Below, in pieces: positions 43,820 through 53,076 of a stretch of DNA of 64,000 bases; the stretch's first letter is position 1; each line of letters begins with the position of its first letter. Source of the DNA: Paenibacillus sp. BIHB 4019 (GTDB lineage: Bacteria > Bacillota > Bacilli > Paenibacillales > Paenibacillaceae); assembly GCF_002741035.1 (NCBI RefSeq), contig NZ_CP016808.1, positions 2,368,001-2,432,000 of the forward strand, written 5' to 3'. Position numbers and translations under genes: made by a program. The notes under the pieces are model-generated. The model did no database searches. It saw only the letters and a program-made list of their open reading frames with translations, and had not been told where the DNA came from.

Positions 43820-45265
43820 CTAGCTCGTCGTTGTGAATGAAAAATGCTTATTCGTATTGTTGTCATCCGTCCATTGGATGGCGTCGGCGCCATTGTCGGA
43901 GGAGCCTCCCGTAATGTACAGCACTTTGCGGCTTTTGACGTTCATGATTTTGTAATAACCGCTTCCGGCGCTTAAAATGCGGAATTGCTGATTGAGCCCG
44001 CCGTTGCTCGTATATTGAATGACAGTAGCGCCATCTGCAACCGAGCTGCTGGTAATATCCATGACTTTGCCGCTGTTGCGGTTTTTGATCGTGTAATAGC
44101 GTCCTCCAACGTCGGTGAACTGCCAATGCTGGCTTGTCCAGCCGCCATCGGTGTATTGCTCGATCTGCACGCCGTCCGTCGTGCCGCCGCTAGTGACGCC
44201 AAGGAGCTTGCTGCTGGCGCGGTTCGCGATTTTGTACCAGGATGTCGTATTGACAGGCGGCGCTACAGTGCCGGTGGCGCTGCCTGTCGCCGTGTCAATC
44301 GTAAGTTGGTCGGCCCAGTCCAGCGTCATGGTAGTAGACGAAGGGAAGGTGATCGGCAGCCACACATACTCTGAGGTATTGACCGCTCCGCCCCAAGCGC
44401 CGGCCCAGCGGTCGCCCATGTAAAGAAACGAAGTAGTGGATGAGCCCTCAATAGGCAGCACATGCGTAGATTGCGAGTTGTAGGTATTGCCATTGCCGAC
44501 GTTTGTCAGGCCGCTCCAAGTACCGGAAATGCTGCTGGCCGTCGCATATTTCGCCTGGTTCGGCGCCCAGCCAGTCGCCCCGGAGGTGACGAGGAAGTAG
44601 GTGCTGCCCCGCTTGAACATGGCAGGCGCTTCGCGGTATTGGCCGACCCACAGGGTGGAGACGAGCGAATCGACGCCAAGGAAGTCGGAGGTCAGGCGAT
44701 AAATATTTAAATCGGCGTTGACGCGGGTAGCGGAGATGAGATAGGCGGTGCCATTGTCGTTGTAGACCGTCATATCACGGGAGTCGTAGTTCAGCGGACG
44801 GAAGCTGCCGTGATACGTATAGGGGCCTTCAATGTTGGTGGAGGAAGCGACAGCGACCTGCGCATCGCCGTAGTCTACGCCGTTTTCCTTATGCATCCAC
44901 ATCACATATTTATTCGTAGCCGCATTATAGATGACTTTGGGACGCTCAATGTTGGCGGTTGCCAGCTCGGGCGACGAGGTTTTGCTGAGGACATTGGCAC
45001 GAAGCTCCCAGTTTTTCAGATCTGCTGAGCGATAGACGGAAACGTAATTGACGCCGTCGCGATTTTCGCCAAACCAGTAGTAATAGCTGCCTGACTTGAG
45101 AATTCCGCCTCCATGAGCTTGAATCGGATTGCCAGCGGTGTCTTTGAACTGGATGCCATTGTCGAACGTGACAGGAGCAGCGGCCGCAGGAACGGTCATA
45201 AGAGTAAGAGCCAAAGCGACGGTGAGCACATACGCGAGCAAAAGCCGGGACTTGCTTTTCATCAT
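43820..45265 (-). CDS. Secreted GH43 glycosidase with ricin-type lectin domain
   Basis: This 481-residue exported enzyme has a signal peptide ending VPAAAAP near residue 31. The five-bladed GH43 domain (about 32-330) has IQAHGGGILKSGSYYYWFGE, NIERPKVIYN and the APAMFKRGSTYFLVTSGATG segment. The C-terminal RICIN-type beta-trefoil (about 345-481) has three repeats of the YKIANRASSKLLGV / YYTIKNRNSGKVMDI / YYKIMNVKSRKVLYI type. The subfamily resembles exo-beta-1,3-galactanases (arabinogalactan side chains) by the HGGG...YYWFGE motif. AAGGAGG precedes ATG 45265. A CcpA site lies upstream. Confidence 0.92.
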   Translation of the reverse strand: MMKSKSRLLLAYVLTVALALTLMTVPAAAAPVTFDNGIQFKDTAGNPIQAHGGGILKSGSYYYWFGENRDGVNYVSVYRSADLKNWELRANVLSKTSSPELATANIERPKVIYNAATNKYVMWMHKENGVDYGDAQVAVASSTNIEGPYTYHGSFRPLNYDSRDMTVYNDNGTAYLISATRVNADLNIYRLTSDFLGVDSLVSTLWVGQYREAPAMFKRGSTYFLVTSGATGWAPNQAKYATASSISGTWSGLTNVGNGNTYNSQSTHVLPIEGSSTTSFLYMGDRWAGAWGGAVNTSEYVWLPITFPSSTTMTLDWADQLTIDTATGSATGTVAPPVNTTSWYKIANRASSKLLGVTSGGTTDGVQIEQYTDGGWTSQHWQFTDVGGRYYTIKNRNSGKVMDITSSSVADGATVIQYTSNGGLNQQFRILSAGSGYYKIMNVKSRKVLYITGGSSDNGADAIQWTDDNNTNKHFSFTTTS

Positions 45266-45391
45266 AAAAACCTCCTTGGATTGTGATGAGGCAATCGCAA
45301 GCATCGGCGTAAGCATGGACCGCATAGCTGCTCGGAGCCCGGCTTAGGCTTAACTCGGGTTATGGGGTTGGCTAGGCGAAAAACGAGAAAA

Positions 45392-45406
45392 AGTAAGCGC
45401 TTGCAA
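45392..45406 (-). promoter_or_regulatory. CcpA catabolite-responsive element (cre)
   Basis: On the minus strand TTGCAAGCGCTTACT matches the cre consensus WTGNAANCGNWNNCW at every defined position. It lies about 130 bp upstream of the GH43 gene, so repression by CcpA when glucose is present is likely. The rest of the 45266-45588 intergenic stretch shows only weak promoter-like AT-rich words. Confidence 0.75.
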
Positions 45407-45588
45407 ATAAGATTGTACAACGGCGATGAGGGAAAAGCATCCTATTATTTTTACTTATTTTGGTGGGTGGGTGACGTGCGGAGGGGCAATGCGGCATTTG
45501 ACGTGAAACCGCTATCGCGGTACGCTAAAAGCAAAATAAAGCCGCCATGCGGTACGGCGATGATTGAGGCGGACAGGGGAGCAGAAAG

Positions 45589-47565
45589 ATGGGAAACAGC
45601 CGCGCGAATTGGCGCAATGTCGGGATTTTCGCTCATGTCGATGCAGGCAAAACGACGACGACGGAGCATATGCTGTATGTCAGCGGACGCACGCGGACGC
45701 TAGGCAGTGTCGATACAGGAACGACGATAACGGATTCCATGGAGGTTGAGCGGGCAAGGGGCATTTCGGTACGGGCAGCAATGACCGCATTGGAGTGGCA
45801 CGGTACGCATGTGCAGCTGGTCGATACGCCAGGTCACGTCGATTTTCTCTCGGAGGTGGAGCGTGCGCTGCGCGTAATGGATGGCGCTGTTCTGATCGTG
45901 TCCGCAGTGGAGGGCGTGCAGGCGCAGACGGAGCTGATCTGGAATGCACTGCGCAAGCTGTGCATCCCTACGCTGATTTATATTAATAAAATGGACCGCG
46001 TCGGCGCTGATTGCGAAGCGGTACTTGCCGATATCCGCAGCTATTTGACGGCGGATCTGCTCGCGGTGCAGCGTCCGCTCGGCATCGAGCAGCAATTCGC
46101 TGGCGCGGAGGATTTGTGGGCGGAGGGCGCGGATGCAGATGCGCGCACGGCGCTGCTTGAGGCGCTGGCGGAGCAGGATGAGCGGCTGCTGGAGCGGTAT
46201 GTCAGCGGCGAGGAAGTGCCGCTGGCGGAGTGGCGGGCGGAAGCCGCCGCGAAGGCGCGCCGTGCGGAGGTGTATCCGGTGATGTACGGCGCATCGAGCA
46301 AAGGCATTGGCGTGCAGGCGCTGCTGGACGCGATGATCGAATATTTGCCGGCGCCGGGCGGAGAGGCGGATGCGCCGCCTTCAGGCATTGTGTTTAAGAT
46401 TGAGCGTGACAAGGTGATGGGCAGGATGGCTTACATCCGGCTATATCAAGGGAAAATCCGCAATCGCGATGTCGTTCGCAATTTTACGCAGCAAATGGAT
46501 GAGAAGGTGACGCAAATTCGCAAAATGGACGGCTTCCGCTCCGAGGACGCCGGAGAGCTTGCGGCTGGCGGCATTGCTGCCGTATGCGGCATGTCGCACG
46601 TGCGGATCGGCGATATTATCGGCAGCCCGGATGCCATTCCCGAAGAGGCGCGGCTCGCTGTTCCGCTGCTGACCGTTCAAGCCCATTGGGGCGATGCCCA
46701 GCATTATCCGGCAATGGTACAGGCGCTTACGGAGCTGTCCGATGAGGACCCGCTGTTGAATGTACAGTGGCTGCAGGACGAGCGGGAGCTGCATGTGAAA
46801 GTAATGGGCCCGATACAGCTGGAAATATTGACGAGTGTTATCGAGCAGCGGTATGGACTTGCGGTGCGCTTCGGTCAGCCATCTGTTATTTATAAGGAAA
46901 CGCTTGAGGAAGTGGGCGAAGGGTATATTTCCTATTTAATGCCCAAGCCTTGCTGGGCGGTATTGCGGTTTCGCATGGAGCCGGGCGAGCGTGGAAGCGG
47001 GCTGCAATATGCTTCGGCAGTACGCTCCGAGGATTTGCTGCCGCAATACCAAAGCGAGGTGGCGCGGCGCGTGCCGGAGGCATTGGAGCAAGGGCTCTAC
47101 GGCTGGGAGGTCGTTGACCTTAAAGTGACGCTGATTGAAGGGCAGCATCATGTGTGGCATACGCACCCGCTGGATTTTGCGGTGGCGACGCCAATGGGCA
47201 TTATGAACGGGCTAGCGTCGGTAGGCACCCGTCTGCTGGAGCCGATTCTCCAGTTCCGCATCGTCGTGCCCGAGGAGGCGGGAGGCCGGGTAATGAACGA
47301 CCTGTCGCTAATGCGCGGCACATTCGGTGCACCCGTGCTGCATGGCGACAGAATGATTATTGAAGGGCGCGTACCCGCAGCGACCTCGCTGGAATACGCG
47401 GTAGAGCTCAGCTCGCTGACGAAAGGACGCGGGACGATTGCCACCTTTTTCGCTGGCTACGAGCCCTGCCCGCTTGATGTGAAAGCCGAGCGCCAGCGGC
47501 GCGGTGTCAATCCGTTGGATCAGTCAAAATATATTTTGAGCGTGCGCAAGGCGCTGCAAAATTAG
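45589..47565 (+). CDS. Translation GTPase of the TetM/EF-G-like ribosomal protection family
   Basis: This 658-residue GTPase has G1 AHVDAGKTTTTE (residues 15-26), the switch region with GISVRAAMTALEW, G3 DTPGHVDF, G4 NKMD and the EF-G-type domains II-V. Overall length and sequence resemble Tet(M)/Tet(O) proteins, which free ribosomes from tetracycline. However, the domain IV loop, which in Tet(M) carries SPVS (from memory), reads HHVWHTHPLDF here, so drug release activity is uncertain. It is a single gene with a long untranslated region on each side and no neighbouring resistance genes. Confidence 0.85.
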   Translation: MGNSRANWRNVGIFAHVDAGKTTTTEHMLYVSGRTRTLGSVDTGTTITDSMEVERARGISVRAAMTALEWHGTHVQLVDTPGHVDFLSEVERALRVMDGAVLIVSAVEGVQAQTELIWNALRKLCIPTLIYINKMDRVGADCEAVLADIRSYLTADLLAVQRPLGIEQQFAGAEDLWAEGADADARTALLEALAEQDERLLERYVSGEEVPLAEWRAEAAAKARRAEVYPVMYGASSKGIGVQALLDAMIEYLPAPGGEADAPPSGIVFKIERDKVMGRMAYIRLYQGKIRNRDVVRNFTQQMDEKVTQIRKMDGFRSEDAGELAAGGIAAVCGMSHVRIGDIIGSPDAIPEEARLAVPLLTVQAHWGDAQHYPAMVQALTELSDEDPLLNVQWLQDERELHVKVMGPIQLEILTSVIEQRYGLAVRFGQPSVIYKETLEEVGEGYISYLMPKPCWAVLRFRMEPGERGSGLQYASAVRSEDLLPQYQSEVARRVPEALEQGLYGWEVVDLKVTLIEGQHHVWHTHPLDFAVATPMGIMNGLASVGTRLLEPILQFRIVVPEEAGGRVMNDLSLMRGTFGAPVLHGDRMIIEGRVPAATSLEYAVELSSLTKGRGTIATFFAGYEPCPLDVKAERQRRGVNPLDQSKYILSVRKALQN

Positions 47566-47584
47566 ATGCGCTAGAGCTGATCAG

Positions 47585-47760
<176 letters not shown>

Positions 47761-47787
47761 TGTGTAGCCGAAAAAAAGGATAACCTA

Positions 47788-47828
47788 AAAAATCCTCACC
47801 CCTTAGGTAAAGAAGGGGCGGGGATTTT
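47788..47828 (+). terminator. Probable intrinsic terminator of the TetM-like gene
   Basis: AAAATCCTCACCCCTT pairs imperfectly with AAGGGGCGGGGATTTT around TAGGTAAAG, followed by TCATTT. It is the first terminator-like structure after the stop at 47565, giving an unusually long 3' untranslated region. Confidence 0.65.
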
Positions 47829-48076
47829 CATTTATCGCACTAGAGCTAGGGTGTATATGCAAACGTAAGTGAGGCAGATCCTGATAGAAAATAGCGTCAA
47901 ACGTATTTTTTTCTACTACCGGGGGGGTATCACATCCTGAAGGTGCGCATTCGTGCCGATGGACTGCTCTCTGCTCTTCGTTTCAGAGGGATGCACCATG
48001 CACAAAGATAGGCAAAGTTAGACTTGGCGGATACAGCAGCAGCTATTCAACCGAATTAAGGGCTATGGCATCGTCT

Positions 48077-48205
48077 GCGGACTCAGGAGCCGTTAATCCG
48101 CTGCAAAAGGCCATTTTGCTGGGAGGAAGAGGGTAATAACGGATTTCCTGTCCGCTTACAGCACGAAATCGAATCAAAAGCCAGAATAGCGGAACCTCAA
48201 TCCTC
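48077..48205 (+). repeat. Copy 2 of the ~130-bp intergenic repeat (family 2)
   Basis: GCGGACTCAGGAGCCGTTA, then ACGGATTTCCTGTCCGCTTA, then AATAGCGGAACCTCAATCCT match the copy at 42986 in order, orientation and spacing. The sequences between the landmarks are diverged. It lies just past the 3' end of the YeiH-like gene. Confidence 0.8.
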
Positions 48206-48215
48206 GCGCACGCCC

Positions 48216-49310
48216 CTAGCGCCACATGATGAACAGCAAAGACAATATAGATAGCAGAACCGACGTTATGATCATGGCGAGCAGCGGGCGAAGCGCGCGG
48301 GAGCGCAGCTCCCGCAAGTTGACGTTCAGCCCTAGTCCGACCATAGCCATCGTCAACAGGATGGTTGTAATCGTGGACAGGCTGCCTAAGGCCCGAGCGG
48401 AAAGTTCCAGCGTCGTGCCAGCTGTCATGCTCCCGAACAAGCTGAGGGCGATGAAGCCGAGCAAAAACCATGGAACCTCAGGCCGGGCCTTCATCTCTTG
48501 GGTGCTCGCTCCCTTCCCGGGGCGGCGGTTCATGATTGCCATCAGTATGAAGCTGACGGGAACGAGCAAAAACACACGGCTCAGCTTCGCCAGCAGCGCC
48601 AGGGCGACAGCATCTTGCCCGGCAGGCTCCGCGGCAAGCGCCACATGGGCAATTTCATGCAGGCTGATGCCTGCCCAAATGCCATATTGCTCCGCGGATA
48701 GCGGCAGCAGCGGCTGGAGGGCGGTGTAAGCGAGTGCGGCAATCGTGCCGACCAACGCAACGAGCCCGACGCTTGCGGCTGTGTCCTCGCCGCGAGCTTT
48801 AAGAATCGGCGATACAGCCGCAATGGCTGCCGCGCCGCAGATGCCTGTGCCGATTCCGAGCAATAGCGACAGCGGCATATCGGCTTTGAGCTTGCGGGCG
48901 ACAAGCAGGGTGAAGAGGGCGGAGAAGAGAATGGTGGCTGCGGCTTGCAGCAGCAATCCGGTCCCCTGCTCCAGCAAAACGGTCATATTCAGCTTGAGCC
49001 CAAACAATATAATCGCAAGCCGCAGCAGCTGCTTGGAGGAAAATTGGATGCCAATGCGGAGAAAAGCCGGATATCCAACGAACTGGCGAAAAAGCACAGC
49101 AGCGATTAAGGCAATCGCCATAGGCCCTATGCGGCTGAAGCCGGGAAGCATGGCGAGCGCATAAGCAGCGGAGGCAAAAGCAGCCGTCAGTGCAACCCCG
49201 CCCAGCCAAGCCGCAGCATGCCCCTTGGCGTGCCTGCTTAACGCTCCCTGCGGCTCGGTCTTTTCCGAAGAGGGCTGCGTCATCATCATCGCGTTTATTT
49301 CTGCTTTCAT
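48216..49310 (-). CDS. YeiH-family putative sulfate/anion exporter
   Basis: This 364-residue membrane protein has about ten hydrophobic segments. Family landmarks are VGYPAFLRIGIQFSSKQLLR, LLGIGTGICGAAAIAAVSP, the pore-like helix SLHEIAHVALAA and the C-terminal VGLGLNVNLRELRSRALRPL. The UPF0324/YeiH family is predicted to export sulfite, sulfate or related anions but is poorly characterised. The start at ATG 49310 has GATGAGGTGA upstream; a GTG at 49319 is less likely. It is divergent from a LysR regulator, as yeiH often is. Confidence 0.9.
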   Translation of the reverse strand: MKAEINAMMMTQPSSEKTEPQGALSRHAKGHAAAWLGGVALTAAFASAAYALAMLPGFSRIGPMAIALIAAVLFRQFVGYPAFLRIGIQFSSKQLLRLAIILFGLKLNMTVLLEQGTGLLLQAAATILFSALFTLLVARKLKADMPLSLLLGIGTGICGAAAIAAVSPILKARGEDTAASVGLVALVGTIAALAYTALQPLLPLSAEQYGIWAGISLHEIAHVALAAEPAGQDAVALALLAKLSRVFLLVPVSFILMAIMNRRPGKGASTQEMKARPEVPWFLLGFIALSLFGSMTAGTTLELSARALGSLSTITTILLTMAMVGLGLNVNLRELRSRALRPLLAMIITSVLLSILSLLFIMWR

Positions 49311-49424
49311 AGCTGTCACCTCATCCTCATGTTGTAAGCGAAAAGCCTGTTGTTACTGCTACTTCTGCGACCGATGCTGATGCCGCCAAATAACGGGCGC
49401 ATGCTTCCTGCTTGTTTAATAAAT

Positions 49425-49444
49425 TAAGCATAAGGGATAGCTTA
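49425..49444. promoter_or_regulatory. Candidate LysR-type binding site
   Basis: TAAGC-N10-GCTTA is an interrupted palindrome of the T-N11-A type in the divergent region between the exporter and the LysR regulator genes. It is proposed from form and position only. Confidence 0.35.
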
Positions 49445-49549
49445 CGATAAGAAAAATAAATTGTTATAATTATAATCATAACTAAATGCTTATGGTATTT
49501 TCATAAATAGAAAAGGCAACAAACGGAGAGAGAGGAGCGTGTTTAAACG

Positions 49550-50452
49550 ATGGATCAATCCCTGCTCGTTTTTATAGCGGTTGCTGAGGAACGGAGCTTC
49601 ACTCGCGCAGCGGAAGCGCTGCATATGACGCAGCCAGCAGTCAGTCAGCATATTCAGTCGCTGGAGGCGGATTTAGGCACCAAGCTGCTGGATCGCAGCA
49701 GCAAGTACGTCCGATTGAATAAAGCGGGGGACATCGTGTATCGCCATGCGAAGGAAATCAGCGGATTGCATGCGAAAATGCAAAGCCTGCTGGGTGACCT
49801 GCTTCACACGGCAAGCGGCGCGCTGTCGATCGGCGCAAGCTTCACCTTTGGCGAGTATGTACTGCCGCATATGATAGCCTGTTTGCGGGTGCGCTATCCG
49901 CTTATTACGCCCACAATTACAATCGGCAACACGAAGGACATTGCGGCGCTCGTTGCAGCCCGCCAGCTGGATATTGGAATCGTAGAGGGTGCGGTGCCAG
50001 AGCAGGACAAGCTGCAATGCGAGCCTTTTGCCAAAGATGCGATGTACGTCGTTGTTGGCGCCGAACATCCTTACGCGCAGCAGCAGGACATAAAGGCTGA
50101 GGCGCTGCTGGGCGAGCATTGGATTATGCGAGAGGAAGGCTCGGGAACGCGGACGGCAATGGAAAAAATGTTCGAGCAATACGATATTGTGCCGCATAAT
50201 CGCATGGCGTTTGGCAGCACGCAAATTATTAAGGAGTCTGTGGAGGCGGGGCTCGGCATCTCTTTGCTATCAGAGTGGGCTGTGCGAAAAGAAATCTCGC
50301 TTGGGACGCTAAACAGGCTGACCATCGATGGCCAGCCTGTTCGGCGAGATTTTTCGATAATTACGCTGCGCGATGCTTTTCATACGAAAGCGGCGGAGCT
50401 ATTCATTGAAATGGTGCGTGCCCGCGAAGGCATGCCGCAGCAGCCGACTTAG
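49550..50452 (+). CDS. LysR-family transcriptional regulator (YeiE/CysL-like)
   Basis: This 300-residue regulator has the N-terminal helix-turn-helix (AVAEERSFTRAAEALHMTQP; AVSQHIQSLEADLGTKLLD) and a C-terminal periplasmic-binding-like effector domain (SIGASFTFGEYVLPHMIACL; GIGISLL-type loop seen as EAGLGISLLSEWAV). It is divergent from the YeiH-family exporter, as in other genomes, and probably activates it in response to a sulfur compound or anion. GAGAGAGGAG precedes the ATG. Confidence 0.9.
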   Translation: MDQSLLVFIAVAEERSFTRAAEALHMTQPAVSQHIQSLEADLGTKLLDRSSKYVRLNKAGDIVYRHAKEISGLHAKMQSLLGDLLHTASGALSIGASFTFGEYVLPHMIACLRVRYPLITPTITIGNTKDIAALVAARQLDIGIVEGAVPEQDKLQCEPFAKDAMYVVVGAEHPYAQQQDIKAEALLGEHWIMREEGSGTRTAMEKMFEQYDIVPHNRMAFGSTQIIKESVEAGLGISLLSEWAVRKEISLGTLNRLTIDGQPVRRDFSIITLRDAFHTKAAELFIEMVRAREGMPQQPT

Positions 50453-50577
50453 GAATATCCAGGTTCGGGTAGCGATAGGGCCACATCCTGTTGTGAAAAA
50501 TAGTGCCTTTCGCCCGGCCCATAACCGGCTGCGCTGCCGCAGGCGCACATTATGGCGAGTTCCTCCGAATTTACCGG

Positions 50578-51552
50578 CTAACTCAGCCGGTAAAGCGCGA
50601 ATGGTTCGCCATGCTTAAATCGCAGGCTGATTTCATTCAGCCGCTCCATGACGGCCGGCTCAGGCTGCAGGCTGGCTGAAGCCAGATTGGCCTCCAGCTG
50701 CGCTGTGCTCGTCGCGCCGACGATAACGCTTGCCACGGCGGGCTGCTGCATAAGCCAGTGCAGGGCAAGCACAGCTGGCGTGCAGCCAGCTTCAGCCGCA
50801 AGCTCGCCGACTTGGCGGCTGAGCGTGAAGCCTTCGCCGGTGAAGAAGCGGGCGAAGTCCGGGTTTTTGTCCAAACGCGACCCTTCCGGCGCGCTTTGCT
50901 GCTCGCTGTATTTTCCGGTCAGCAGGCCGCCGGCAAGCGGAAAATAAGGGATAATGCCGACGCCTTGGTCGAGGCTTAGCGGCGTAATGTCGCGCTCCGG
51001 CGTCCGGTCGGCGAGCGAATAGCTGGTCTGAATCGACACATAGCGATTCAGGCCAAGGCGGTCGCTGATGCCGAGCGCCTTCATCAGCTCCCAGGCTGCA
51101 TAGTTCGATGCGCCGATATAGCGGACTTTGCCGGCGCGCACCATATCATCGAGCGCCCGCAGCGTTTCTTCCAGCGGCGTCTCCGGATCGAAGGTGTGGA
51201 TTTGGTATAAATCCACATAATCCGTCTGCAGCCGTTGCAAGCTTTGCTCCAGCTCCAGCTGCAAATGATAGCGGGACGAGCCGCGCTCATTCGCCCCTTT
51301 GCCGCGCGGCAGCCCGGCTTTGGTGGCAATGACGGCCTCATGCCTCCGTCCTTTAAGCGCTTCGCCGATAATCGTCTCGGATGCGGTGCCTGAGTAAATA
51401 TTGGCAGTATCCAGAAAGTTTATCCCACTGCCAAGCGCAGCATGTATAATGGAAATAGAGCTTTGCTTATCCGCCCGCGAGCCGAAGGAATTAGTCCCAA
51501 GGCCGAGAGAGGATACTTTCAGTCCGCTTTTGCCAAGACGTTTATAGATCAT
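50578..51552 (-). CDS. Aldo/keto reductase
   Basis: This 324-residue TIM-barrel NADP(H)-dependent oxidoreductase starts MIYKRLGKSGLKVSSLGLG. The catalytic Asp-Tyr-Lys-His set appears as FLDTANIYSGTASE, VIATKAGLPRGK and LYQIHTFDPETP. It belongs to the AKR12/KCNAB-like group of general aldehyde/ketone reductases; the physiological substrate is unknown. A 9-bp inverted repeat (50571-50593) overlaps its stop codon but lacks a T tract. Confidence 0.93.
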   Translation of the reverse strand: MIYKRLGKSGLKVSSLGLGTNSFGSRADKQSSISIIHAALGSGINFLDTANIYSGTASETIIGEALKGRRHEAVIATKAGLPRGKGANERGSSRYHLQLELEQSLQRLQTDYVDLYQIHTFDPETPLEETLRALDDMVRAGKVRYIGASNYAAWELMKALGISDRLGLNRYVSIQTSYSLADRTPERDITPLSLDQGVGIIPYFPLAGGLLTGKYSEQQSAPEGSRLDKNPDFARFFTGEGFTLSRQVGELAAEAGCTPAVLALHWLMQQPAVASVIVGATSTAQLEANLASASLQPEPAVMERLNEISLRFKHGEPFALYRLS

Positions 51553-51707
51553 AAGCTAAGTTCACTCCGTTCAACATTTAATTGTTTCCTTTAGGCAGCA
51601 GCTTGCTTGTCTGCTGCTGCAAGGCGACCATTTTGAATACAAGAATTTATTAGTTTATTTAACATACGATTTTATTTCACTATAGCATAAGAATGCGGGG
51701 GACGACG

Positions 51708-52355
51708 ATGCAAAGAGTGATAGCGCGGGCACAGCTGCTTGCAGATGAAGAAATGAAAGCGGTCGCTTCTGTAGAACGCTTAAAAGAGCAGCTGCTTCCT
51801 TGGATGGAGCAGGGCAAATTTATGACAGCTGCTTTATTTAAATGGGAGCGTAATCTCTTCTTATACGTAGAGAGTCTGATCGATGAAACGCCAGCGCCCG
51901 AGGAGCTCATGCGTGATTTGAGCCGTTACTTGGAGCCTTGGCCGGGTCAGGCCGAGAAGCGCTTATGGATTCCGATGATTGATGTTTTTCATTTCAATGC
52001 GCCAGCAAGCCCGGAGCATTGGCGGCGCAAGGAAGCGGTGGAGCGGCGCGTCGGGCGCGTAGCGCATTTGAAGCCGGAGATGGTGGCGAGCTACATTTAT
52101 TATCACTACCAGCTGCAGGAGGAGCACGCATTTCACGGACCCAAATATGAAATCATTGCGCTGCACGAAAATTTGCTATTCGGTTATCAGGAGTTTCCAG
52201 CTATCGTGGAGGAGCCGATGCTTCCGCGCAAGCTGAAGACAAACGGAACGCCTGTGGACTGGAGCGAATCGCGAATGGATTTGCATTTTCAGCCATGGCC
52301 TGATGGTCATTTGTATTTCAAGCCGGTGGAAACTTGGTTTGCTTTGGGTGAATAA
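51708..52355 (+). CDS. Conserved-looking protein of unknown function
   Basis: This is a 215-residue soluble protein with no signal peptide or membrane segment. The middle (about residues 85-150) is rich in His, Trp and aromatic residues (MIDVFHFNAPASPEHWRRKE; ASYIYYHYQLQEEHAFHGPK), and the C-terminus has DLHFQPWPDGHLYFKPVETW. I do not recognise the family. The first part is helical with a Leu pattern. GCGGGGGA precedes ATG 51708. It appears monocistronic; an AT-rich stretch resembling the AT module of the palindromic repeat lies upstream at about 51637-51680. Confidence 0.75.
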   Translation: MQRVIARAQLLADEEMKAVASVERLKEQLLPWMEQGKFMTAALFKWERNLFLYVESLIDETPAPEELMRDLSRYLEPWPGQAEKRLWIPMIDVFHFNAPASPEHWRRKEAVERRVGRVAHLKPEMVASYIYYHYQLQEEHAFHGPKYEIIALHENLLFGYQEFPAIVEEPMLPRKLKTNGTPVDWSESRMDLHFQPWPDGHLYFKPVETWFALGE

Positions 52356-52488
52356 GGAACAAACTGACAAAATTCATCATAATTTCATGAAAAATGATCA
52401 GTTAGAATTAAGGGAATCTTAAGATAAATCATGTATAGTAAAGGTACAAGCTGCTTAGGCAGCATTCGAAGCCGGGAGGGGACCTGTT

Positions 52489-52905
52489 ATGCGTGAGCCA
52501 GTCACTTATTCCGTAGTCATTCCTGTGTATAATGATGAGCAAATGCTTTACGACACCTACAAGCGGCTAAAACGAATTATTCCGCCCATTGGCGAGAATT
52601 ACGAACTGATTTTTGTAAATGACAACAGCACCGACCGCTCAGCAGATATGCTTCGAGTCTTTTGTGCAGCCGATATTCGGGTACGTGCGATCCATTTCGC
52701 CAGCAGCTTTGGCTATGAAGCTGCTGTTGCCGCAGGAGCCGACCATGCCTCGGGCGAACAGAAGATCGTCATGGAGGTATCTGACCGCTTCCGCAGCGTT
52801 AGCGCAGGATTGCAAGGAGCCTCTCCGTTTTATGTTGTACGGGCTAAGGAAGGCTTTACCCATTCCCCGCTCTGGGATTTTGCTTCGGAGAGTGCTGCAT
52901 GCTAA
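52489..52905 (+). pseudogene. Remnant of a family 2 glycosyltransferase
   Basis: The first 90 residues are a clear GT-A start (YSVVIPVYNDEQMLYDTYKR; YELIFVNDNSTDRSADMLR; VRAIHFASSFGYEAAVAAGA), typical of polyprenol-phosphate sugar transferases of about 310 residues. After DHASGEQKIVM the reading frame loses the expected D-x-D metal-binding motif and DLQDPPE-type segment and ends at 138 residues with unrelated sequence. It is therefore most likely a truncated, non-functional gene. GGGAGGGGA precedes the ATG, so the fragment could still be translated. Confidence 0.75.
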
Positions 52906-52931
52906 TAATTAGAACAGCCGGATGGTTTTTC

Positions 52932-53032
52932 AAATATAAGAATTTATAAGCTTCACCTTTATAATGGGCTTATATTTCGCCCTCGAAACGGTAGCATTGC
53001 CGCCAGATATCGGCTTCAGCCGTTTACGCTTG
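52932..53032 (+). repeat. Full copy of the ~100-bp palindromic repeat
   Basis: AAATATAAGAATTTATAAGC and GGGCTTATATTTCGCC form the AT module; CGAAACGGTAGCATTGCCGC with CGGCTTCAGCCGTTTACGC forms the GC module. It has the same length (101 bp) and order as copy 1 at 18364. It lies directly after the glycosyltransferase remnant. Confidence 0.85.
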
Positions 53033-53040
53033 TTCCCAAA

Positions 53041-53076
53041 AAATAACCCTCGCCTTATTAGGCGAGGGTTATTTTT
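53041..53076. terminator. Intrinsic terminator
   Basis: AAATAACCCTCGCC pairs with GGCGAGGGTTATTT around TTATTA, a perfect 14-bp stem with T residues after it. Confidence 0.9.

Noticed and set aside
50571..50593. Inverted repeat TTACCGGCT/AGCCGGTAA over the aldo/keto reductase stop
   Set aside because: It looked like a terminator but has no T tract on either strand; it is left as an unassigned hairpin.
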